Under the pieces are notes generated by a model. That model did not search any database. It was not told the DNA's origin and saw only the letters and a list, made by a program, of their open reading frames with translations. The translations under genes and the position numbers were made by a program. From NCBI GenBank assembly GCA_021432635.1, contig MU270065.1:248001-312000 (forward strand): a DNA stretch of 64,000 nucleotides. The letters run 5' to 3'. Of the stretch, positions 41,701 to 50,485 are shown one piece after another. Each line of letters begins with the position of its first letter. Positions within the stretch are counted from its first letter, which is position 1. The DNA comes from Thozetella sp. PMI_491. Its lineage: Eukaryota; Ascomycota; Sordariomycetes; Chaetosphaeriales; Chaetosphaeriaceae.

Positions 41701-43557
41701 ATCTTGCCTCCCTGGAGGATGATGAGACCAGTCACCTGATCACACTCTTGATGGCTCCTTGGAGGATGAAATTAGTTGAGCTAGCGATGTTTCCTAAAAA
41801 AACAAGCCCACCCATCGCCTCCTTGATGTCTCCTACAGAGCAGTTAAGCTAACATCCCCCTGGTACAACCCGGAGACTTACAGCACTGATTTCGACACTG
41901 CTGATAAGCTCTACTTTGATGAGCTCAGCTACGAGCGTGTGATGGATATCTGTAAGTTACTGGGTCGAGATGTGTGCTCATGACATGGCTGCTAACACTA
42001 AATGTCAGACGAGCTTGAGAACGCGAGTGGTGTCATTGTTAGCGTCGGTGGCCAGTTACCGCAGAACATTGCGCTGAAGCTCGAGGAGAGTGGCGGAGCC
42101 CACGTCCTCGGAACTGACCCTAAGGACATCGACAAGGCCGAGGACCGGCAAAAGTTTTCCGAGATCCTCGACAGCATTGGCGTTGACCAGCCCGCGTGGA
42201 AGGAGCTTACATCTGTCAAGGATGCCGAGGCCTTCGCCGAGGAGGTCGGCTATCCCGTTCTTGTGCGCCCGAGCTACGTCCTTTCTGGTGCCGCCATGAC
42301 CGTCATCAACAGCAAATACGAGCTCAAGGACAAGCTGGAGGCTGCCAGCAATGTCTCGCCCGACCACCCTGTTGTTATCAGCAAGTTCATCGAAGGTGCT
42401 CAAGAAATCGACTGTGATGGTGTTGCTTCTGAGGGCAAGCTCCTCGTCCACGCCGTCAGCGAGCACATCGAGCAGGCTGGTGTCCACTCTGGCGATGCTA
42501 CGCTGGTTCTGCCTCCCGTAAATCTTGACGAGAAGACTATGGAACGTGTTAAGGAGATTGCCGAGAAGGTTGCTAAGGCCTGGAATATCTCGGGCCCCTT
42601 CAACATGCAGATCATCAAAGCCGATGATCCCGAGGGTGGTCTCCCGCAGCTGAAGGTCATCGAGTGCAATCTCCGCGCGTCCCGCTCCTTCCCCTTCGTT
42701 AGCAAGGTCCTCGGTACAAACTTCATCGACATTGCGGCCAAGGCTCTCGTCGGAAAGGCGGTCCCCGAGCCTGTTGACTTGATGAAGGTCGAGCGTGACT
42801 ACCTCGCCACAAAGGTGCCCCAGTAAGTTATCCTCCGTCCTCAACTTTCCATGTATATACTGGTCATTGATTGGTGCTTACCCTCTTATAGGTTCAGCTG
42901 GACCCGTCTCGCTGGCGCCGATCCCTTCCTTGGCGTGGAGATGTCCTCGACCGGCGAGATGGCGTGCTTCGGCCAGGCCACGGACGCCCGCGACAGGCTC
43001 ATCGATGCCTACTGGGCTAGCGCTCAGTCGGCTATGAACTTCCGCGTGCCCGAGCCGGGTGAGGGTCTCCTCTTTGGCGGCGAGCTGAGCAAGTCGTGGT
43101 TGACGACCGTGGTGGACTACCTCTCTCCTCTTGGGTACAAGCTGTATGCGACCGACAACGAGGTGAAGCAATTCCTCGAGTCCACCGCCAAGGAGAAGAT
43201 CAATGTCGAGGTGATTGAGTTCCCGAAGGAGGATAAGCGTGCGCTGCGTGAGGTGTTCAAGAAGTACGATATCAGGGGTGTCTTCAACCTGGCTAAGGCC
43301 CGTGGTAAGACCATCATGGATGTCGACTACGTCATGCGCCGGAACGCCGTCGATTTCGGAGTTCCTCTGTTCATGGAGCCTCAGGTGAGTTGTTACCTAA
43401 TAAACTCTTCCGCATCCTATCCCCGTGATTCCGTTCTAACTGCCCACAGACCGCCATGCTCATGGCTGAGTGCATGAGCAAGAAGCTCCCTCGGCCCGAG
43501 GGCGTCCCCACTGAGGTTCGCCGGTGGTCCGAGTTCATCGGCGGCAAGCCTCTTTAA
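38797..43557 (+). CDS. CPA2 (arg-3): Carbamoyl-phosphate synthase, arginine-specific, large chain (mitochondrial)
   Basis: Makes carbamoyl phosphate from glutamine-derived ammonia, bicarbonate and ATP for arginine synthesis, with a separate small glutaminase chain. Exons: 38797-39139, 39244-39356, 39421-40989, 41864-41951, 42009-42822, 42892-43384 and 43450-43557, about 1175 aa. Residues 1 to about 60 are a basic, Ser/Ala/Arg-rich mitochondrial presequence. The N-terminal half shows [31 protein letters not shown] and the ATP-grasp. The second half begins [18 protein letters not shown] and contains [16 protein letters not shown]. The C-terminus is the allosteric-type domain ([11 protein letters not shown]...[14 protein letters not shown]). 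The join between exons 3 and 4 is inferred from the invariant N|YNPET sequence: the donor at 40990 (GTGAGT) is normal, but the bases before 41864 are GG, not AG. The nearest in-frame AG (41847-41848) would insert LTSPW. The 874-nt gap holds inserted sequence. All other introns are standard. Confidence 0.93.
39184..39190. promoter_or_regulatory. TGAGTCA element in the first CPS intron
   Basis: A second perfect TGASTCA lies inside the first intron, about 390 bp after the start codon. An intronic CPC-1/Gcn4 site is possible, but chance occurrence is not excluded. Confidence 0.3.
41177..41221 (+). repeat. 45-bp duplicate of CPS exon 3 sequence inside the CPS intron
   Basis: This segment matches CPS coding sequence 40095-40139 in direct orientation at 43 of 45 positions; the differences are a G-to-A and a G-to-T. 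The source encodes the [14 protein letters not shown] block of the N-terminal ATP-grasp domain. The copy directly abuts the zinc-finger fragment at 41222, so it marks a rearrangement junction. Confidence 0.9.
41222..41562 (+). pseudogene. C2H2 zinc-finger gene fragment inserted in the CPS intron
   Basis: An open frame on the same strand as CPS reads into two C2H2 units. The first, [25 protein letters not shown], has intact Cys2His2 spacing. The second, [25 protein letters not shown], has Phe where the second cysteine should be. It then enters a basic stretch and the first unit of the minisatellite, ending SHNSWSLS. The only ATG that would start it (41194) lies inside the copied CPS segment, so the fragment lacks its own beginning. 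I infer a captured piece of a fungal zinc-finger gene, probably non-functional and removed with the intron. The source gene is not in this window. Confidence 0.65.
41512..41780. repeat. Minisatellite of ~48-bp units within the CPS intron
   Basis: Six imperfect copies begin at about 41512, 41561, 41609, 41656, 41703 and 41750, each starting like GATGGCTCCCTGGAGGATGA and continuing with a CAGTTACCTGGTCAC-type end. The period is 47-49 bp. The first copy is in frame with the zinc-finger fragment and encodes [17 protein letters not shown] 16-codon coding repeat is therefore the likely origin, now drifting with small indels. Confidence 0.85.
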
Positions 43558-44402
43558 ACTTGCCCTGGGCGTTACAGGGAGGTTAGGAATACAGAGTGGA
43601 AAAAATATTGCCTTGATGTCATTATTTTTTATTTTTTATTTTTTTCATTCATCTCTTTCTCGGCTTCTTCTTTTTTCTGGAGTAACTAACTGGAATGTGT
43701 TGATTGATGTGGATATCAATTACCGGCTAGAAGATGCTCCTTCTATGCTGGGGCGTTGAACTTGTTTACCCCTTTTCCGCCCCCTTTTTCTGCAAGGTGA
43801 ATGACGTATACCTAGGTAGATAGGAAGGAATGGAAACGTATACAATCTACCGCTTGTACGTTTGTTAGCTTGGTACAGGACAGAGGCCAGCCCGATCCGA
43901 GGGGTTGAACACTGGTAAACGGTCCTGGACTCTCGTCGGTAGCCCTCTCGTCTCACTACTGGCTCTTTTGGCTCTCTACTGGCTTTATAACCTTTCTGGA
44001 TCTCATTATATGGCTGATGAGAGTGAATTTGAGATATTGACCGTTTTATTCCCACGTTAACAACTAAGGAGCTGTATCGTATACTACTAGGGCATTTCGA
44101 GTCACTTGTTCTCAGTGCAAGCATTCAACAAGGCCTCTTGGGCGGGCTGTTTTATACGATTCCACTTTATTCTCCTTCGCCAGCTCTATGATGCCAAAGC
44201 TAAACCACCTGTCCTTAACGCCCCTGTTCGTGGTTTCGTGAGAATCGCATAGGTTGCCTCCCACCAACCTCCTGATGGCTAGCTACGGCGCCCGATGGCA
44301 CATTCGATGTCCGCCCTGTTGTTTCTCGAGCCAAGAAAACGCGCTTTGGCATCGTCTATTCGTAAAAAACTTTTTCGTTCGCGTGCCTTGACCGATGCTC
44401 TC
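43558..44402. other. Region between convergent CPS and NPL4
   Basis: About 0.85 kb between two 3' ends. It contains an AT-rich T/A tract near 43620-43650, likely part of the CPS 3' UTR and polyadenylation region. No gene is seen. Confidence 0.5.
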
Positions 44403-46609
44403 CTAGCTACCCCCGACTTCCTCATAATCACGACCTCCTTCCTTCGGACGCTTGGACGGCGGCGGGTGATCTTCGTTCAGCCTGACAGCAGCAATACGCT
44501 TAGCAAGATGTGCTGGGAATTCGGTAGCAGCAGAAGGAGTCAAGGACCGAGTGGACGAAGCAGCACTGGCCGGAGTGGTAGTGGGCAATGGGAGTTGCGC
44601 CTCCACCTTGTCCAAGTCTTCGATGTCGTCCGGACGGGGACGCTTGGGAAGTCTCTCACCAGAAGATTGCAAGATGGCGCGAAGGGTCTGCCACCCGGTA
44701 GTGGAGCGGAGCTGGAAGGCTTCCGCGAGATCGTGCTGGGCCGCCACTCGACAGAGCAGAGCTTCTTCCTCCTGCTGGTGTGTCAGTCGGGCCAGAGCCA
44801 CTGCGGTCGGTTCTACATACCTTGGATAGGACGCCCATCTGGTGGATGAAGCAGAGAAGGGAGAAGTTGGAGATGTTGAACTCGGCCTCCTTCTGGTTCA
44901 CACGCAGAGCCTTGGCCACGCTCGAGAGCTCCTGGGCCTCGCCTAGGAACTCGCGGTTCTCGGTCGGGAACGACTGGTCCGTAAACATGGGCTTTGGGCT
45001 CTCGGGGAAGCCGTGGGTTAGCGTGACAAAGAGGTATTCGACCGGGAATGCCGGCTTCGCGTTCTCCTGAACGTTTGCGCCGTATTCGTTGATCTTGCGG
45101 TAGAAGACCTCGGGGATGTAGCGCGTCCTGCTAGTCGAGCCGTCTTCCTCCTCCTCTTCCTGAACTAGCATGACTGTAGGATCAGCCGAGGGCTCTACGA
45201 TGTTCGCGCGTACCATCTCGACAGCGTCGTTGGACATCTGGTACGCCGAGATGGAGATCTCGCCTTTCTCGTTCCCGGATATGATGCAGGTGACGAAATT
45301 AGAGCCAAACTTGCCCGTGTCGCTCCATTTCGTTGGTTTTGGGTGTTGAGCTTGAAGCCGAGCTGAGAAGCAGACCTCAAGGGACGACAGGAAATATGAG
45401 TCGGCGTGACGCTTGCAAATAACTGAGCCGTCGCCCTGGCCAGCATCGATGAGGTCGGTCCAAATAACACCAACCTGCTCGAGCCCGCAGTATTTCGCCA
45501 CCTCGTTGACGTCTTTCTCGTTGTCCCAGGCGTTCAGGGACACTCCATCTATTTCGTCGACCTGAGGAACCTCAAAGATAGCTTCCACCACAGCTTTGAT
45601 TCCGAGCGGCACGACATCATACTCAGCCAGCCGGCCGTAAAGGAAACCTAGCCGCTGGCCGCCGCTTCTGCGCCATGCGTTTAAGAAGTTCTCAATGATG
45701 TCCGGGGATGCGAACTCGACGTGGTCGACCATCCGGAAGGACTGCGGCTGCAGGGTGATAGCGCTGGGCTGGCACTTGGTGCAGATGCCCTCCGGCCATT
45801 GGGGGTGACCCGAAGGACAGTCACGCTTGACGCGGTAATAAGGTTCGACCAGAGGCGGGATGAAAGAGCTCCCGAGCTCCGGCTTGTTTGTGGCCGAGTT
45901 GATCTTCTTGAGATACGAGTGCACCGAGAGATACTTGATCTTCTTCTCCTCGAGGTACTTGGCGTCGAAGGGGTCCAAAGGCATGCAGTAGTCACACATG
46001 CCCTTGGGACCGTGGCGGCACATGGTGCCCTTGGATCTTGGGATCTTTCCCTCTTTCCTGTCTAGCATATCGTCCAGCGGTGACTGCCTCACGGTCTCCC
46101 ACGGGTTCTTGATTCTCTCGGTCGGCGAAAGTGGCTGGTCGATCGGAAGGTCTTCGGTTGGAAGGATCGGTTTGCCGTTGAGGCGGTTGGTAGAGCCCAG
46201 ACTCTTGACTCCTTCGCCGTCATTGGTATGGCCGTTGGAGACGGCGTCCTGGTGCTTGTAGCTGATGAATATTAAATCGCCGTGGCTGCTCGCCCGTCAG
46301 TCTCGCCCTCTGCTACCAAACACACCATGCGCGCCCGACATACCCCAGACCAATCTGACCGATCTTGAATTTAGCGATCTCGCCGAGCCGCTTCGAGTCT
46401 CCACCAGATGGCTGGTTCGAGAGCGTGATCGTCTTCGGGTCGACGGTGGGTGGTAGCTTGGGGAGCAGCTAGGGCGCGGGAGTTAGCCTGCCACTCCGGG
46501 CGGAAGTTGTGGACATGGGACATACCTGGTGGCCGAGGTCGCTAAATGTATTGTCCTTTTCCACCGTCAGGCGGAACATGCCATCCGGGGTCCTCAATCG
46601 GAGAAGCAT
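44403..46609 (-). CDS. NPL4: Nuclear protein localization protein 4 (Npl4), Cdc48 cofactor
   Basis: Npl4 with Ufd1 recruits the Cdc48/p97 ATPase to polyubiquitinated clients in ER-associated and nuclear degradation. There are four exons: 46609-46526, 46468-46344, 46285-44821 and 44774-44403, 681 aa. The ubiquitin-like UBX-type domain (1-75) starts [19 protein letters not shown]. The zf-NPL4 module has Cys159/167/170 ([12 protein letters not shown]) and Cys226, His230, Cys238, Cys241 ([16 protein letters not shown]). From about 255 follows the MPN-like domain ([18 protein letters not shown]...[10 protein letters not shown]), as expected without the JAMM metal motif. The C-terminal helical part ends with a poorly conserved Thr/Pro/Ala tail. 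The last acceptor is a NAGNAG (caccagcag). All junctions keep family sequence. It is divergent from SEC66. Confidence 0.96.
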
Positions 46610-47333
46610 GGCGGGCGGCTGTGATGCGCGTGGCAAGGATGTGAAATGGCTCGAGATACGGCGAGTCGGAGCGGCGATCGCACGCGGGCACCTGAGCGTC
46701 CGAGGTTCCCCAAGAAGCCCTCAAAAAAATCACAGGGGGGGGGCGGTAGAAGGTAGTCTAGGTTTGAGAGCTGCCACGGTAGAAAGGCTCGAGTTGGTGG
46801 AGAGGAACCAAGAAAGAGCTTCGTCAAGGTCGCGGAGCGGCGGAAGATGATGGAATGTCTGGAGACTGGGAGGGAAGTCGGAGCTCTCAGGCAAACCCAT
46901 AGCTTACAGCACAAGCACGACAAGCACGCTGTTCGTCATCGAGAGTGCCTGGTAGGGATTGCCCCTCAACCCCACACAACCTCCGCGGCTCTTCTCCGGC
47001 AATGGGATGCCCTCCCGAGCCTCCGAGCGACACACCTCCAGAGCTTGAACCCCTGGTCAGTAAATTAGTAAATGGACGCCCCCCCCCGTTTTATTTGAGT
47101 GCACGCCCTTTTTTTTGTAAACGGTAAGTTGTTCTTTCGGGATGCCAGAGAAGACCACACCACCACTACAAGCACTTTGGCCCTTTCTCTTCCTCCATAA
47201 TTCTAATACCACGCGGCCTCGCCTCTGCCCCCCGCACGCCACATAGTCTGGTTCTTGTCTTTCGCTCTCTCCCGCTGGTCCGTATAGTAGCTTGTCGGAT
47301 TCCTTTTTACTTTCCCGCGCAAGCGCCGCGACA
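46610..47333. promoter_or_regulatory. Divergent intergenic region NPL4 / SEC66
   Basis: 724 bp between two start codons that point away from each other. It contains a G-run near 46736, a C-run near 47080 and a T-run near 47109. Two ER-protein-quality genes share this region. No element was identified with confidence. Confidence 0.45.
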
Positions 47334-48169
47334 ATGTGGGATATGTTCGATATCGACTGGTGGGGTCTGGCGCTGCCCTTCGCCTACCTCGTCGTCCTCA
47401 GCGGAGCTCTCATGACCTTTTCTACTATATACCGGAAGAGAAAGGCTGGTACGTTCTCATGTCTCCATCTCTGTCTTTGAAGCTTGCGCGCTGACTCGTC
47501 ATGCCCTGTACAGCCCAGAGCGCGAACCTCGCGCCGTGGTTCGGCCCGCATCTCCAACGCAACGTCTACCTCAGCCTCTTGCACATGGAACCCAAGGACG
47601 GCAAGATCCCCGATAGCGTCATTCGGGCCGCTCTGATGCGACGTGCCGTCGAGAACATCCACCGCATCATCCAGATCCGCAACGCCAAGGCCGCGTGCAG
47701 CTCTCTGCTTCAGCGCGGGAGCGTTGGCGATGATCTGTGGCAGCGCTTCCAGCGCGCCGAGAAGGAGATGGAGGAAGAGATCAGGGATACCATCATGGAG
47801 GTATGACCGTGGCCCCAGACTCTCAGCTCCCGGAATTCATGCTTACTCTCCTTTGCCTAGGCCAATGCGCTCGCCCCCAATTGGGGCAACTCCATCTTCC
47901 AGTCGGCAAACGAGATCGCAGCCAACACCATGTTCCGGAAGAGGGTTGACGAGATCCAGGACCAGGTAGTTGCCGAAAAGGAGTGGTGGCAGAAGCGCAA
48001 GGCGGGCATTCAGACCGACTTCATGAAGGAGCTGGACGAGGAAGAGACCAACAAGACCCAGGCAAAGGCGGTCCATAGCGAGGACGAACCCGTCCTGGTG
48101 GATGGCAACACACCGTCAGCAACACCGTCAGCAACACCGTCGAAGAAGAAGAACAAGGGTAAGAAATAA
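47334..48169 (+). CDS. SEC66: ER protein translocation subunit Sec66 (Sec71)
   Basis: Subunit of the Sec62/Sec63 complex, which drives post-translational import into the ER next to Sec61. There are three exons: 47334-47448, 47514-47800 and 47861-48169, giving 236 aa against 206 in yeast. A single TM helix lies at about residues 9-33 (WWGLALPFAYLVVLSG). The cytosolic TPR-like domain carries the family block NLAPWFGPHLQRNVYLSLLHM and an acidic helix. The end of the protein has a triple SATP repeat and a KKKNKGKK tail, which is low complexity and likely species-specific. The first intron splits an Ala codon, and the GTACGT/ACAG borders give the AQSANLAPW sequence. Confidence 0.94.
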
Positions 48170-48735
48170 CGGCTATAGGTCGCCCGGAGTTAGGTATAGG
48201 CGGGGTTTGCGCGAGACTATGTGTACAAAACATCTGTCGTTAGGTACGGCACTGCTGCATCGTTGCATGGCGTTGAGGTTTCTAGAACAGGCTCAAGAAA
48301 TGCTACCGGCACTCTTGCTCGACCCACTCCTACCACCGAGTACGTCTCTTTTAATGGTGATATAGGCCTTGACGGAGTGTCAGGACCGACCTTATTATGT
48401 TGGACAACAGATCTCCGCGCCTGAGGGGGAGTAAGCAGAATCATGGCAATGCGCTATGCGGTGTCACCAACAGTGCAGCTACCAAGGTTTCGAGAACAAA
48501 GGAAGGAGCGCAGTCCATAGGGCACCTATTCATAAACAAATGCATTCGAATCAACATGGAACCTACAAACTCCTCGCTGTGTATCGCACCCCAGGCGCTT
48601 TTCAATGATCCTCCGGAGCAAGAGAAATGCAGTGCCGAACGACAAAGACGCCGAGCTGGTAACCGTCACCCAATCCCTCCAAGATAGTGTACGTCATGAC
48701 TCTTCTCCGCCTTCATGGCCTCTTCTCCCCCTTCC
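48170..48735. other. Region between convergent SEC66 and a conserved fungal gene
   Basis: 0.57 kb between two 3' ends. No gene is seen; short ORFs here lack domains. Confidence 0.5.
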
Positions 48736-49470
48736 TTAATACCAGTTCACCTTTCTCTTGAATAACTCTTCCTGCTCGCGGGCTCTCCGTGCCGCTATCA
48801 CAATCTCCTCTTCCGTCCGCAGGCGCAGCATCTCGCTGCTCTTGCCGTGCTGGGCCTGCAGCCGCTTCCACTCCTCGATCGGGGTGTCGCATCCGCGCAG
48901 GCCGATGAACTTGCCCAACTTGCGGCGCTTCTCCTCCACCGTCATGCCGGGCCGCCACACGATGGGGCACGGATACTGCAGGGTCCAGTTGCTCGGGTCG
49001 CGCTGGTGGTAGAAGACGGCGAGCGAGTCGAGCTGCTCGTCCGTCAGGAGCCAGAAGGACAGCAAGTTGCGCGGGAACGCCTGGTGCACCTCGCCCGAGG
49101 TCACCTGCACAAGCGGCGCCAGTGGCAGGGCCATCTGTCGGAGTTTCTGATGCAGTGCTGGGTTGCGTGCCGCACGCCGCGCCCCGACCCGGCTGAGGCG
49201 GCAGCTATCGCTCGGCGAAGAGCCCGCCGGGGTCTGGTGGCTGTCCATGTCGCGCTTCTCTGCGAGGCTGCTAGCGGCACTACGGCACACAAGCTTGCAC
49301 GAGCGACGGAATTGTCCTGGGCGAAACTTTCTCTGGTGGTTTTGGGGCCCGAGGCCGTTGCTGGCGCCCTTGGATAGCGAGGACGTAGATTGCCGCCGGC
49401 TGCTGCTGGGATTCGCCCTTGCACTCTCCTGGCCGCTCGACTCGCTCGCGTGTGAATAGTTATCCGACAT
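48736..49470 (-). CDS. Conserved fungal protein of unknown function
   Basis: Single exon of 244 aa from the Met at 49470 (MSDNYSHASESSGQ). A Met 24 codons upstream is also in frame but gives a Pro/Arg-rich leader. The first 90 residues are Ser-rich and disordered. The C-terminal 120 residues look folded: QAFPRNLLSFWLLTDEQLDSLAVFYHQ, then a Trp/Pro-rich YPCPIVWRPGMTVEEKRRKLGKFIGLRGC, and a charged C-terminal helix ending KRKVNWY. I remember this block as conserved in uncharacterised sordariomycete proteins but know no function. No TM, signal peptide or catalytic motif is visible. Confidence 0.75.
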   Translation of the reverse strand: MSDNYSHASESSGQESARANPSSSRRQSTSSLSKGASNGLGPQNHQRKFRPGQFRRSCKLVCRSAASSLAEKRDMDSHQTPAGSSPSDSCRLSRVGARRAARNPALHQKLRQMALPLAPLVQVTSGEVHQAFPRNLLSFWLLTDEQLDSLAVFYHQRDPSNWTLQYPCPIVWRPGMTVEEKRRKLGKFIGLRGCDTPIEEWKRLQAQHGKSSEMLRLRTEEEIVIAARRAREQEELFKRKVNWY

Positions 49471-50485
49471 GAAGAAGGTTGGGGAACCTGGGCCTGGTCG
49501 CTGTGGCCAAAGATTATGTTCTCTTGGGACAGTAGTTCGCAAAGCTGGACCGACTCGGAGATTGGCGGTATCAGCGCTGAGTGTATATTGGGAATGTCAA
49601 AGAATTGAGTGCACCTGGGCGTGGGCGGTCGTGATGAGATGGGCCGGGGGCGTATAGACGAGCAAGAGTACGGAGAGAGAGAGAGAAAGAAAGGAAGCCG
49701 AAACGGCTCAGAGAGAGAGGAGGAGGCAGATAATTGCCAGCAGATATGCTCTTTAGAAAGAGAGTGAGTAGCTGGGTTGGGGTGAGGGAGAGCCAATGGT
49801 CGAGTCTGACTCGACGATCCAGAGCCGTGGGTCGCCGCCCTCTAGACTCGCTGCCAGCAGCAGTTTGGGAAGCCGAAAAAAAAAAAGGGGGGGGGGGGGG
49901 GGGGGAGGCGAGCGCCAGGGAGTGAGGTTGGTGATGCGACAAAAGCGACAGGACGCGATCCCCCAAACAATGTCTTTCGAGTCTCGAGAGAAACGGAACC
50001 AATGCCAGAATATGCATCGAGTCCCCTGCAACAGCGATCACGATGCGCGCGGCTGCTTCTTGTAACATTTGGCGAGTGCGAGCTATTTCTTTGAGGTTGA
50101 CTAGCTACCCTTAGCTTACACGCGGGCTGGGGTCGAGGCTTTGTAGGCCAGGTCCTATCTTGGGCAAGCGAGTCTAGCCCAGGTCACAAAAGGAAGTCAT
50201 TCCGCGGCCGTCTTTGAGGCTTCTTTAAGCCATTGTGAGACACCGCATGGGTCCGGCCTGGGATCGGGTTTCGGCGCGAGCAGGCCACTATGGGGAGTTA
50301 GAAGACGAGAGAAAAGAGACAGAAAGAAAATTCAGCGACACACATGGCTGGGCCGTCGAAGGCCCCGCCCTTCACGACGAAACTGCATGTCAACAACGTC
50401 GTCCTTCATTGAACAGTAAGCCTCCCCCTCCTCCAAGCCTCCCCACCCGCTTCTCCTCGACGGAAGCGAGGCCCCGGGTTCTCGA
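49471..50485. other. Intergenic region with A-run and G-run
   Basis: About 1 kb upstream of the 244-aa gene and downstream of ORC3. It contains a GA-rich tract (49675-49735) and an adjacent A-run and G-run at about 49876-49906, possibly hard to sequence accurately. No gene is supportable; the ORFs on both strands run through the G-tract. Confidence 0.5.
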
